Assembly (NCBI GenBank): GCA_016718845.1
Contig: JADKCK010000017.1
Coordinates: forward strand, 62,001-126,000
Source: Sphingobacteriales bacterium
Lineage (GTDB): Bacteria > Bacteroidota > Bacteroidia > Chitinophagales > UBA2359
DNA: 64,000 nt
Reading direction: 5' to 3'
The notes beneath the pieces are model-generated. The model ran no database searches. It had not been told where the DNA came from and saw only the letters and a list, made by a program, of their open reading frames with translations. The stretch's first letter is position 1; each line of letters begins with the position of its first letter. The translations under genes and the position numbers were made by a program. Positions 54,043 through 63,580 of the stretch are shown in pieces.

Positions 54043-54524
54043 ACTTGTCTTTTTTTAGGATTGATGATGTAAAAAGGAGTGTTTGTGCAAATAGACAGCG
54101 GTAAGTGTATGCATTTTGGCGTATTTTTAGCAGCTCCTTTGGGTTGATAAATTTGCAATAAAAATGGGTTATTTATCGCTTTGTGGCGGTAGTAACCCAA
54201 TTGATAGTGCAAAGGTATGGAAAGTACGAAGGAGATAAAAATACAAAAAACAAGTTTTGTTAAGTAACAAATTTTGCTTTTGTGTTTAAAGTTTAAAGAA
54301 ATTAATTGGGAATTTGCTGACTTATAGTATCTTACAAAATTAAAAAAAAAGATTTGTGTTACTCAAAAGCTTTTTTGATTTAAACAACTAATCACTAACT
54401 TTACGGTATGCAATAAATTGTGTGGGCAGAGCTGGGTATCGGCTAGGTAAATAAAAACTCTTTTTAATTCGTTTTAATCTGTGTGCTAAATAATGCCAAA
54501 TAACATAGTGTATAACATCAGCAA
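54043..54524. other. Gene-free gap with minus-strand promoter
   Basis: This 480-bp AT-rich gap lies between two minus-strand genes. A TACCTTTG box on the minus strand at 54210-54217 would drive the adhesin gene. A plus-strand near-match, taactttac at about 54394, has no gene to serve. I see no terminator hairpin and no RNA gene. Confidence 0.5.
54210..54217 (-). promoter_or_regulatory. Bacteroidota -7 box (TACCTTTG, minus strand) of the adhesin gene
   Basis: TACCTTTG on the minus strand, 168 bp before the ATG at 54042, so the leader would be long. Confidence 0.45.
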
Positions 54525-56915
54525 TCAATTAACCAACACTTCGTAGCTATATGGCGGTAGGGTAAGTGTAATGGTTTGTTTTTTGATTTTAGCTTTACCA
54601 AACTGTGCTTTTAGTTTTTTGATATTGGTGTATCGGGCGGGCAGTGTAAGGCTAATGCTTTTTGGTTTGTCGGATTTGTTGTACATCACCACTACTGTTT
54701 TGTCTAAGTAGTTGCGGGCATAGCAATACGTTTTATCATCTACCAGCAAAGGTACAAAATCGCCGTAGAGTAATGCCATGTTGTTGCGGCGCAGATGTGT
54801 TAGTTTTGACAGGTTTTGTTTTAGGGCTGTTTCTTCGGGTTTTAGGTTATCAAAGCGCATCATGCGGCGGTTGTCGGGGTCGTCGGCACCGGGTATGCCT
54901 ATTTCATCGCCATAATAAATAACGGGCACGCCGGGTATGGTGGTAATAAAACAATGCAATAGGCTTAATTTTTTGTAGCCAATGAGGTTAGTAACTTCAA
55001 TATTGCGTGTCCAGCCGGCAGCTTTGGGGTCTTCGTTAAATTTAAGGTCGCCACTTGCCAACGATATAAAACGTGCCATATCGTGGTTGCCTGTAATGTT
55101 GCCCATCAACGAGTGGCAGCCGTAGTAGTTGAAGGTTTCGGCTATCGAGTTATCGAGTTTGGTAAAAGGTTCGGCATCAATGGCAAACACCGAGCGGGCA
55201 TCGAAATACAAATTAAAATCGAACTGTGCATCTAATTGCCCCGACCCCACATAACTACCAATTAACTCGCGACTGCCAAAGGTTTCGCCAATTTGATAAA
55301 CGCTTTTGTTTTGCGGTATCATCACCTCTGTTTTTAGGCGTTTGGTAAGCATCTGCCAAAAAATATTGTGGATATGTTTTACGGCATCGTGCCTAAATCC
55401 GTCAAGGTCGTAGGTATTTAGCCAATAAAGGGTGGTATCTACCAGCATGTTTGATACCTGCGGTTGATTGTGGTCTATGGAGGGTAAAAAGGTATCGAAC
55501 CATGTTGTTAGGCGTTCTTCGTCCCAAAGGCGTATATTTTTGCGCCCGTCGGGCAGCACCAATGGCGAAAACCAATCGGGGTGTTGTTTCCAAACCTCTG
55601 ACTCTTCGTGTACGTGGTTCGACACAAAATCTAACAGCACATTCATGTTTTTGTGGTGTGCTTGTTGTACCAATTGTTTTAGTTCGGTATCGGTGCCAAA
55701 GCGGTGGTCTACTTTGGTTAGTTTTACGGGCCAGTAGCCATGATAACCCGAGTAGTAGCGTTTAGGTTCGGGGTACTCTTGGTAAGCGCCTTCGGGGTTT
55801 TGCACTAATGGCGATACCCACAAGGTATTAACACCTAAATTGTCGAAATAGTTGTCATCTATTTTTTGAGTAACGCCTGTCAAATCGCCGCCGTAGTAGT
55901 TGGCTTGTGGCAAAACGCGCGGGTCTTTTACCGTTTGGTTATTGTTTTTATTGCCATCAGCAAACCTGTCGACCATCATAAAGTACATAATTTGGGTATG
56001 ATGATCTTGGCGGGTTAGTGTTTTGGGGTCGGTGATAGGCACGCCATACGCCAACGGAATGTACAGGTCGTTGCCCATACCCTCTTTGTTATAGGCATAC
56101 ACGCGCAACACCGACCGAGGGGTAGTAAAAGCCTCGTTAGGCAGTGTAAGGGTGGTGCTAATATCGCGCAGTTTGATGTTGCTGTTTGGTAAACTTTGGT
56201 TTTGCCAGAAGGCAATAAGGTGTTCAATGCCATTTTGCACTTCTATGTTAATGGTTTTGTTGCTGTTTAGTGGCGTTTTTAGGTAGATTTGGGGGAGCTT
56301 TTGCCGATTAGTGCCACCTACTTTTGCCAACGAGTTGTATCCGCCAATGTTGTTGTCCACCGAGTCGGTTTTTGCGGGGTCGAGCATCCATTTGCCATCT
56401 ACCACCAATTGATACTGGTAATTGCCCGGCTCAAGGGGTATATCTATCTGCCAAACGCCGTTTTTTTGTGTTAGATTGGTATTTTTAGGGTTCCAATCGT
56501 TTATCTGTCCGGCTACTTGTACCGTATTATAGGTTTTACCTTTGGCATCGAAACTAAAGGTGTAGGGTATCTTCAACGATTTTTTTACCAAAATAGCGTA
56601 CTCGTTTTTGGTTTTGGTGATGATGTGCAACACCGACAATAGTGGTAGCTTGTCGTATTTATCCTTAGCGCCCAAAACAACCTTAGTTTTGTCGGGCGAT
56701 AGTTTTGTTTTTAGCAAATCGTTGGCTTTTACCAACACCACCGCTGTTGGGTCAATAAAATAATCGTCGAGCGATACCTCGGTAAGGGCATTGGGTTGTA
56801 ATACAATAGGCGTAGCCAAACCTACTATTTCGGTAGTTTGGGCTTGTTTGTTTTGGGCAGATGCGGTATGCCACACTGTACAAAGGGCAACAATGATAAA
56901 AAGGTGCTTTTTCAT
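54525..56915 (-). CDS. GH13 alpha-amylase family enzyme (neopullulanase/cyclomaltodextrinase-like), exported
   Basis: This 796-aa protein has a signal peptide (about 1-20, ending TASAQ). Residues about 120-190 are a glycogen-binding (CBM48/AMPK-like) domain: TYNTVQVAGQINDWNPKNTN, NYQYQLVVDGKWMLDP. The GH13 barrel begins at about 310 with IMYFMMVDRFADGNKNN. The catalytic set can be placed: nucleophile Asp in DGFRHDAVKHI (about 508), acid/base Glu in IGETFGSREL (about 543) and transition-state Asp in GNITGNHDMARF (about 610). A C-terminal beta domain follows (about 720-796). It probably breaks down starch or maltodextrins in the periplasm. SusC/SusD or other starch genes are not next to it. The start is preceded by a TACTTTTG box. 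Confidence 0.9.
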   Translation of the reverse strand: MKKHLFIIVALCTVWHTASAQNKQAQTTEIVGLATPIVLQPNALTEVSLDDYFIDPTAVVLVKANDLLKTKLSPDKTKVVLGAKDKYDKLPLLSVLHIITKTKNEYAILVKKSLKIPYTFSFDAKGKTYNTVQVAGQINDWNPKNTNLTQKNGVWQIDIPLEPGNYQYQLVVDGKWMLDPAKTDSVDNNIGGYNSLAKVGGTNRQKLPQIYLKTPLNSNKTINIEVQNGIEHLIAFWQNQSLPNSNIKLRDISTTLTLPNEAFTTPRSVLRVYAYNKEGMGNDLYIPLAYGVPITDPKTLTRQDHHTQIMYFMMVDRFADGNKNNNQTVKDPRVLPQANYYGGDLTGVTQKIDDNYFDNLGVNTLWVSPLVQNPEGAYQEYPEPKRYYSGYHGYWPVKLTKVDHRFGTDTELKQLVQQAHHKNMNVLLDFVSNHVHEESEVWKQHPDWFSPLVLPDGRKNIRLWDEERLTTWFDTFLPSIDHNQPQVSNMLVDTTLYWLNTYDLDGFRHDAVKHIHNIFWQMLTKRLKTEVMIPQNKSVYQIGETFGSRELIGSYVGSGQLDAQFDFNLYFDARSVFAIDAEPFTKLDNSIAETFNYYGCHSLMGNITGNHDMARFISLASGDLKFNEDPKAAGWTRNIEVTNLIGYKKLSLLHCFITTIPGVPVIYYGDEIGIPGADDPDNRRMMRFDNLKPEETALKQNLSKLTHLRRNNMALLYGDFVPLLVDDKTYCYARNYLDKTVVVMYNKSDKPKSISLTLPARYTNIKKLKAQFGKAKIKKQTITLTLPPYSYEVLVN

Positions 56916-56978
56916 GATTTAATTATGTTGTGCGTAAGGCAGTAGTAAAATATGTTTGAGGGGTAGCTACATGCCTTG

Positions 56979-56986
56979 CAAAAGTA
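56979..56986 (-). promoter_or_regulatory. Bacteroidota -7 box (TACTTTTG, minus strand) of the amylase gene
   Basis: The reverse complement reads TACTTTTG, fitting TAnnTTTG, 64 bp before the ATG at 56915. Confidence 0.5.
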
Positions 56987-57096
56987 CAAAAAAGAATGTA
57001 CATGTAGGTTATTTTGGGTGTTTTTTTTGACGCATTAGGTATTTATTCCCTTTGGGGCTATAGATGATGAAGTATAAAACGAACTGATAAACAACT

Positions 57097-57140
57097 GGAG
57101 GGGGATTTAGGGGAGGCTTATTTGGATTTAGGGGAGGCTT
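57097..57140. repeat. GGGGATTTAGGGGAGGCTTATTTGGA repeat
   Basis: Half of the repeat found beside each WG gene (gagggggatttaggggaggc, then tatttggatttaggggaggc). It directly touches the stop of WG-repeat protein 2. Confidence 0.7.
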
Positions 57141-57141
57141 A

Positions 57142-60100
57142 CTACCTTTCTAATACATAATACCTAACACAAGGCTCAACAAGTTTACCATTTACATCAA
57201 AATAACCATATCTGTGGTTCTTGATAACTTTAATCTGTTCTTGTACAGACGAACTACAATGACTTCTTTCAATAATAACATCATCATACTCAAAAGGCAC
57301 TACTATTTTGTTATGTATATCAATTGCTCCATAATAACCGCCTAATTTAGCAGCCATTAAACCACTATTAGTAGCAATAAATACTTCATTATCATCTAGT
57401 TCAGTAAGTTGTACATTACCTAATTCTTCGTATACCAACGGAACAAGTACCTCGTTTTGCAAATTGATACAACCATACTTATTATTTTTAGACACAACTA
57501 ACAAATCATTACCCGCATATTTCATACTCGAGTAAATAAATGGAACAGCAATCTCCAATAAGCTATCTATTACTCCAAAATAACCATTTTTACAGGCAAT
57601 AAAACAATGTTTATTGCCTACTTGTACCAAATTGCTATAATCAATCATAGACTTAAGTACTTTATTGTTGTTATCAACCACACTTGCTCCAACAAGCTTA
57701 TGTAAAACTAGGATACTATTAGCAGTTAGTCTAATTCGGGTATCTCCATATTCTGTTTCGCTATGTTCTTTGCCTGTTTTATCCATCCAACACTTAGAAG
57801 TATTTGACCATCCTCTAAATAAAGCTGCTTGTGTATCATAGTATAATTCACGATAGAGCGTCTTGCACACAACTTTGCCGTTTTTATCAACCAAACCTTT
57901 TAAACCTGCACTATCTACAATGGCTAAACCATCATTAAAACTACTTATGCGGGTATATTTTAACGGAGTAATTTCTTGCCCTTTTAGATTGAGTAAACCA
58001 CATAATTTACCGTTTTGTGCTACTATAAAAGTAGTTTTTGCATCGCCATACCACTGCATAGCATCGTAGTTTTTGCTAAGAACAGTACCTTTTTTATCCT
58101 GCAAATTACAGTATTTTATACCCGTATCGGCATGTTTTTGCTCCACAATAAATACATTTTTAGGCAAATAACACAAAATAGTACTTAAATGCTCATTATT
58201 CTTATTTATGGCTAGCACTTTATTATCCTTAATAAGCATAATAGCCAAGTTATTTATTAACTTAGGAGCTAGTTTATAAACAGGAGCAAATATTTCTTTA
58301 CCACTATTATTGCAGCAACCAAAATACTCGCCTTTTTTTACTACAATTAAATGTTTATACTGCCCATCGATAGGTTGGTAAATACTATCGTAAACATAAA
58401 CCGGCATAGCATTAGTTATTGTAAAATTAACAAAACCCCATTTGCCATTTTTTTTAATCGCTACATAACTATCTGAATAAACATTTAAATAAACAGATAG
58501 CGTATCATACGTTCCAATGTCCAATTTTTCAAAATTTAAATTCCAAAAGCTGGCTTTACCCTCTTTCCAGAAAACATAACCTAACTTAGTTAATTCATAC
58601 TTATCATAAATTACAGGTATTAGTACACGATTGTTAGTATCTACTACACCAAAATGTTTATCTTGTTCAACAACAAAATAAGCGTAGGTGTCGGTAGAAT
58701 TAATATAAGGCCACTTATCAAGATTATGAACCATTTGATAACTAGTAGCTTCTACTCTTTGCCCAATTTTATGCAAAACCACTTTTTCTTTATGTACGTT
58801 TGTGCCTTTAAACCAACTAAATTGATTAAAACTCTCCAATTTACTATATATGGGGTCTATTATCCAATTTCCAGTAGTATCTATCATGCCATAAAAATCC
58901 TCAAATTTAACAATTGCCAAACCATATTCAAAAGGAGTTGTTTCGCTAAATAAAAAGTCAATAACCAAACGTCCTTTGCTATTCATATAGCCATATTTTA
59001 GCTCAACAGGATAATTATTTACTTTAATAGTGTCGCGTTTAGCAACAGATATTAAATCATCCGAAAATTGAAATTCATAAATACCATCCACACGGCCAAA
59101 AAGATTTAGTGGTTGACAAACTGTTTTAAAACGGCTACCATTACTACTAGGTTGGATATTGTCTATAACAATATCAAAAGCATCAGTAACTATTTGTTGA
59201 CCAGTTGTGTCAATAAAAATAGTTTTACCGTTACCAGGCATTGCCAAAGCCACTCCTTTATCAAAATAAGTTACCCCCTTATAAATAATAGGCACTACAA
59301 CTTTGCCGTTTAAATCAATTAAGCCAACTTTATTATTTTGTTGTACAGCAGCACGTCCATTATAAAAGTTCCAAACATGCTGATACTTAGCCTCAATAAC
59401 TTCATCATCAAAACGATTAACAAAACCTACTTTACCATTTCGGACAGCAATAAACCTGTCTTGAATACCTAAATTTCTACTGTCTAACAATCTATGGAAA
59501 CAATGGCTATATTTAGGTGCTAGATTAACCCAAACATTACTATTTGCAAACCGTACTCCCCAAGCATTAACCTCAACACTATCACTTTTAGCTGTTTTCC
59601 AAATATCGCTATACACAGCAGGCACAAGCTCATTCCCAACTGAGTCAATAAGCCCTTGTTTGCCATTTTTGCGTACCAATATAGCATTAATATGTTGGTT
59701 ATTTAGTGGATTATAAACACTAGCTAAAGTACTAGCTACTACTTCCAACTGAAGGAATACATGAGTACGATTATCTAAAGCATAAGATTCAGGTATTAAC
59801 CCATTAGCAACCAAAGCAATATTAGCACGTTCAAAACAATAAATAGAGTCGTAAACATAGTCTGTTTGCAAAATGCCTTGTGTGTTGCATAGTGCATATT
59901 TATTGTCTTTTTTAACAATAAACCTAATCCAATCAGATTTTTTGGGCAGATATTTAGGTTTTGGGGGCTGATTTAAAGGCCAGCCTCTAGCACTAATACG
60001 GGTTTCTTTTTTTGGAGTTTTATGATAGATAGGGCATAAATCCAAAGTATCGCCCTTAACACTAACTAATTTAAGTTTAGTGCTATCACCTTTATCCAAA

Positions 60101-60192
60101 AACATAAAAGGTTTGCGTTGTTCGGCAACATTAGCTTGCCCCAACACCCCAACACCAACTAACAACAAACAAAAAGCAAAAAAAAGTTTCAT
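57142..60192 (-). CDS. WG-repeat secreted protein 2, intact
   Basis: This 1016-aa protein has a signal peptide at 1-19. The rest is a chain of about twenty WG-type repeats (GKQGLIDSVGNELVPAVYSD, NKVGLIDLNGKVVVPIIYK, NKYGCINLQNEVLVPLVYEE, YYGAIDIHNKIVVPFEYDD). It ends with YGYFDVNGKLVEPCVRYYV. It is the only uninterrupted copy of three in the window. Protein 3 is its close relative and lies 120 bp upstream on the same strand; protein 1 is more diverged. WG repeats fold as small beta units in an elongated rod or solenoid. These proteins are exported, with no T9SS tail, so they probably stay in the periplasm or at the outer membrane. Function is unknown. The 38 bp before the ATG are nearly the same as before the other copies. 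Confidence 0.88.
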   Translation of the reverse strand: MKLFFAFCLLLVGVGVLGQANVAEQRKPFMFLDKGDSTKLKLVSVKGDTLDLCPIYHKTPKKETRISARGWPLNQPPKPKYLPKKSDWIRFIVKKDNKYALCNTQGILQTDYVYDSIYCFERANIALVANGLIPESYALDNRTHVFLQLEVVASTLASVYNPLNNQHINAILVRKNGKQGLIDSVGNELVPAVYSDIWKTAKSDSVEVNAWGVRFANSNVWVNLAPKYSHCFHRLLDSRNLGIQDRFIAVRNGKVGFVNRFDDEVIEAKYQHVWNFYNGRAAVQQNNKVGLIDLNGKVVVPIIYKGVTYFDKGVALAMPGNGKTIFIDTTGQQIVTDAFDIVIDNIQPSSNGSRFKTVCQPLNLFGRVDGIYEFQFSDDLISVAKRDTIKVNNYPVELKYGYMNSKGRLVIDFLFSETTPFEYGLAIVKFEDFYGMIDTTGNWIIDPIYSKLESFNQFSWFKGTNVHKEKVVLHKIGQRVEATSYQMVHNLDKWPYINSTDTYAYFVVEQDKHFGVVDTNNRVLIPVIYDKYELTKLGYVFWKEGKASFWNLNFEKLDIGTYDTLSVYLNVYSDSYVAIKKNGKWGFVNFTITNAMPVYVYDSIYQPIDGQYKHLIVVKKGEYFGCCNNSGKEIFAPVYKLAPKLINNLAIMLIKDNKVLAINKNNEHLSTILCYLPKNVFIVEQKHADTGIKYCNLQDKKGTVLSKNYDAMQWYGDAKTTFIVAQNGKLCGLLNLKGQEITPLKYTRISSFNDGLAIVDSAGLKGLVDKNGKVVCKTLYRELYYDTQAALFRGWSNTSKCWMDKTGKEHSETEYGDTRIRLTANSILVLHKLVGASVVDNNNKVLKSMIDYSNLVQVGNKHCFIACKNGYFGVIDSLLEIAVPFIYSSMKYAGNDLLVVSKNNKYGCINLQNEVLVPLVYEELGNVQLTELDDNEVFIATNSGLMAAKLGGYYGAIDIHNKIVVPFEYDDVIIERSHCSSSVQEQIKVIKNHRYGYFDVNGKLVEPCVRYYVLER

Positions 60193-60312
60193 AGCGTTAA
60201 AATTTAGCCCCCCCTTGCCCCTCCAAAGGAGGGGGATTAGAGAGTGTGTGACAAAAGTCCCCTCCTTTGGAGGGGATTTAGGGGAGGCTTATTTGGATTT
60301 ATGGGAGGCTTA
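60193..60312. repeat. Leader of WG gene 2 with CCCCTCCTTTGGAGGGG repeats
   Basis: This holds the conserved leader (gcgttaaaatttagcccccc), then ccttgcccctccaaaggagg, then gtgtgtgacaaaagtcccct and two ggggatttaggggaggc units, ending at the stop codon of WG gene 3. The same order lies at 63344-63440. Confidence 0.75.
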
Positions 60313-63300
60313 CTACCATCCCGATGCATAATACCTAACACAAGGCTCAACAAGTTTACCATTTACATCAAAATAACCATATCTGTAGCCCTTGACCACT
60401 TTAATCCGTTCTTGTACAGATGCACCCAAATAAATGCTTTCAATAGTAACCTTATCGTACTCAAAAGGCACTACTATTTTGTTATGTATATCAACTGCAC
60501 CATAATAATTACCCAATTTAGCAGTCATTAGACAACTATTAACTGAAATAGCCGTATCATAACTGTTTTGATAAGGGCGTAGTATATTACCTAAGTCTTC
60601 GTATACTAGTGGAATAAGTACCTCGTTTTGCAGATTGATACAACCATACCTATTATTTTTAGACACAACTAACAAACCATTATCCACACTATTTATACTC
60701 GAGTAAACAAACGGAACAACAACCCCCAATAAGCTATCTATCACCCCAAAATAACCATTTTTAGAGGCAATAAAACAACGTTTAGAGAATATTTGTACAA
60801 AATGGCTATAATCAACCATAGACTTAAGTACTTTATTGTTGTTATTAACCACACTTATTCCAGCACCTTTATACCAAAGTAAGCTGCTATTAGCAGTTAA
60901 TCTAATTCGGGTATCTCCATATTCTGTTTCACTATATTTTTTGCCTGTTTTATCTATCCAAAACCAGAATCATTCGTCACTGCCCTAAATAAACCTACTT
61001 CTGCATTATAGTATAATGTACGATGGCGCGGTTTGCACACAACTTTACCATTTTTATCAATCAAACCCTTTAAACCTGCACTATCTATAATAGCTAAACC
61101 AACATTAAAACTACCTATGTGGGTATACTTTAACGGCACAATTTCTTGCCCTTTTAGATTGAGCAAAGCACATAATTTACCACTTTGTGCCACCACAAAA
61201 GTAGTTTTTGCATCGCCACACCACTGCATAGCATCGTAGTTTTTGCTAAGAATAGTACCTTTTTTATCCTGCAAATTACAGTATTTTATACCCGTATCGG
61301 CATGTTTTTGTTCTATAATAAACACATTTTTAGGCAGATAACACAAAATTTTACTTAAACGCTCATTATTCTCGTCCATAGTTAGCACTTTATTACCTTC
61401 AATAAGCATGATTTTTTGTTCATTAGCCAATAATGGAGGCAATAGATACATAGGCGGTATTATTTCTTCGCCTTTCAAATAACAATAACCAAAACGATTA
61501 TCCCTTTCTACTAAAACCATTCTTCCCATTTCTATCTTTTACTGGCAAGTATACACTATCATAAACCATATTAGGGATGCTTGTTGCCTCCCATACATTT
61601 ATAAAGCCCCATTTGCCATTTTTTTTAACTGCCAAATAAGCATCTAAAGTGTTTTTTTTATGAACAAGCACCGTATCGTACTCACCGATAGGCAATTTTT
61701 CGCCTTTAAAATCCCAAAAACTAACAGTTTGTCCTTTCCACAAAGCACAAGTATTCACTAACACCTTACAATCATCATACAAAATAGTTACAATAACCCT
61801 ATTTGCACTATCTACTATACCCCATAATTTATCTTTTTGAACAATGCTAATAGGCATTTTATTATTGACATTAGCACTAAACATTTTTTGAAAGTTAATG
61901 ACTTTTTGATAATCAGTAGCAACTTACAGTATTACCAATATGACGCAAAAAAACCTTTTTATCATCTTTAGTTGTGGCATTAAACCAACCAAATTCTTTT
62001 CTTACTTCTATAAATTTGTATTCGGCAGGCAAAATCCAGTTTCCTGTAGTATCAATAATGCCATAAAAACCACCTATTTTAACAGTAGCTACTCCCTTAT
62101 CAAAAGGAGATGCTTCATCGAAGATAAACGGAATAACCAAATGCCCTATGGTATCCATGTAACCATATTTTAGCCCAAAAGGATACAAAAATGATTGTGT
62201 AAGGTTATATTTGCCTACCGGAATTAGATGGTTAGAGTAATGAAATTCTTTGTAATAACAATCAGAATCGCATTCACTACAATACGAAACATTACCGTAA
62301 AAACAAAGACAATTATAGCAATTGTTCATTCTGTTTATAAATACATCAAAGCCATCTGTTGACATTTGTTTACCGCTTGTGTCGATAAAAAAGCCTTTGT
62401 TTTTATCATCAATTCCCAATGCTAAACCATTTTCAAACAAAGTTAAGGCTTTGTATGCAAAAGGTATTATCGTTTTTCCACTCAAATTAACCATACCCAC
62501 CTGATTGTTTTTTTGAGCAATAAGAATATCTCCCTGTAATTTCCATATACGGTCGTATTTAGACCCAGCAATAAAATCACCAAACCTATTTATTACCCCT
62601 TGTCCGTTGCCTATAAACACAACTTGATTAGCTGCAAAAGAAAACTTGTTTTGTTTATTATACTGCTCGGTTAACTTAACCCAAACATTACTATTTGCAA
62701 ACCGTACTCCCCAAGTATTAACCTCAACACTATCACTTTCAGCCGTTTTCCAAATATCGCTATACACAGCAGGCACAATCTCGTTCCCAACCGAGTCAAT
62801 AAGTCCATATTTACCGTTTTTTTGTACCAACAAAGCATTACTAGTTTCTTTTTTGGTAGGATTATAAACTTTTATGCGCAAAGCTTCGCCATAATTCCAC
62901 TTACCTAAATTATACTTTTGCATATTACCCACAAACGCACAATTTTTACAATCATTACCCAACAAAGCAACATAATACCCCCCAACAGTACCAATAGTAT
63001 CGTACACATAATCGGTTTGCAATATGCCTTGCCAATTGCACATGCCATATTTACCTTGTTTTTTTACCAAAAACCTAAAATAATTGTCCATAAAGCTATG
63101 CGATTGCGAATCGGCAAGCACATTAAACGAATTAGCAAACCAACTATGTCCGCTACTGCTTAAATCTTGATAAAAACGACCATGGCACAAATCCAAAGTA
63201 TCGCCCTTAACACTAACTAATTTAAGTTTAGTGCTATCACCTTTATCCAAAAACGTAAAAGGTTTGCGTTGTTCGGCAACATTAGCTTGCCCCAACACCC

Positions 63301-63343
63301 CAACACCAACCAACAACAAACAAAAAGCAAAAAAAAGTTTCAT
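60313..63343 (-). pseudogene. WG-repeat secreted protein 3, three frameshifts
   Basis: Four open pieces follow one another: 61913-63343 (476 aa, with the same signal peptide), 61498-61884, 60954-61529 and 60313-60852. At about 61925 the sense moves from GNTVSCY to VATDYQKVINFQKMFS. At about 61525 it moves from VYLPVKDRNG to RMVLVERDNRFGYCYLKG. At about 60975 it moves from VTNDSGFG to WIDKTGKKYSETEYGDTRI. Total length (3031 bp) matches the intact protein 2 (3051 bp), and the last third is very similar to it (GTRIRLTANS, NKVLKSMVDYS). A unique Cys-rich insert (NCYNCLCFYGNVSYCSECD) is at about residue 339 of the first piece. If the indels are real it is a dying tandem duplicate; if not, a second functional copy. 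Confidence 0.85.
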
Positions 63344-63351
63344 AGCGTTAA

Positions 63352-63440
63352 AATTTAGCCCTCCTTTGTTTGTTTAAAGAAGGGGGATTAAAAAGTGTGT
63401 GACAAAAGTCCCCTCCTTTGGAGGGGATTTAGGGGAGGTT
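63352..63440. repeat. Leader of WG gene 3 and CCCCTCCTTTGGAGGGG repeat
   Basis: It begins with ttagccctcctttgtttgtt taaagaag (the same leader as before WG gene 1, inverted), then gtgtgtgacaaaagtcccct and ctttggaggggatttagggg. A minus-strand TAGTTTTG box follows at 63459. Confidence 0.75.
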
Positions 63441-63458
63441 TTCTTTACATTAACGCTG

Positions 63459-63466
63459 CAAAACTA
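63459..63466 (-). promoter_or_regulatory. Bacteroidota -7 box (TAGTTTTG, minus strand) of WG gene 3
   Basis: The reverse complement reads TAGTTTTG, fitting TAnnTTTG, about 115 bp before the ATG at 63343. Confidence 0.4.
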
Positions 63467-63538
63467 CATTTTATTATCCAATAACTAAAAAAAGCAAAAA
63501 TCTTTATAAAAAATACTACCACTTTAAAAAATAAGCGT

Positions 63539-63546
63539 TAAATTTG
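63539..63546 (+). promoter_or_regulatory. Bacteroidota -7 box (TAAATTTG)
   Basis: TAAATTTG lies 34 bp before the ATG at 63581, the usual distance. Confidence 0.55.
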
Positions 63547-63580
63547 CGGCAAATTTTAAAACAAAAAAAAATAAACCAAC

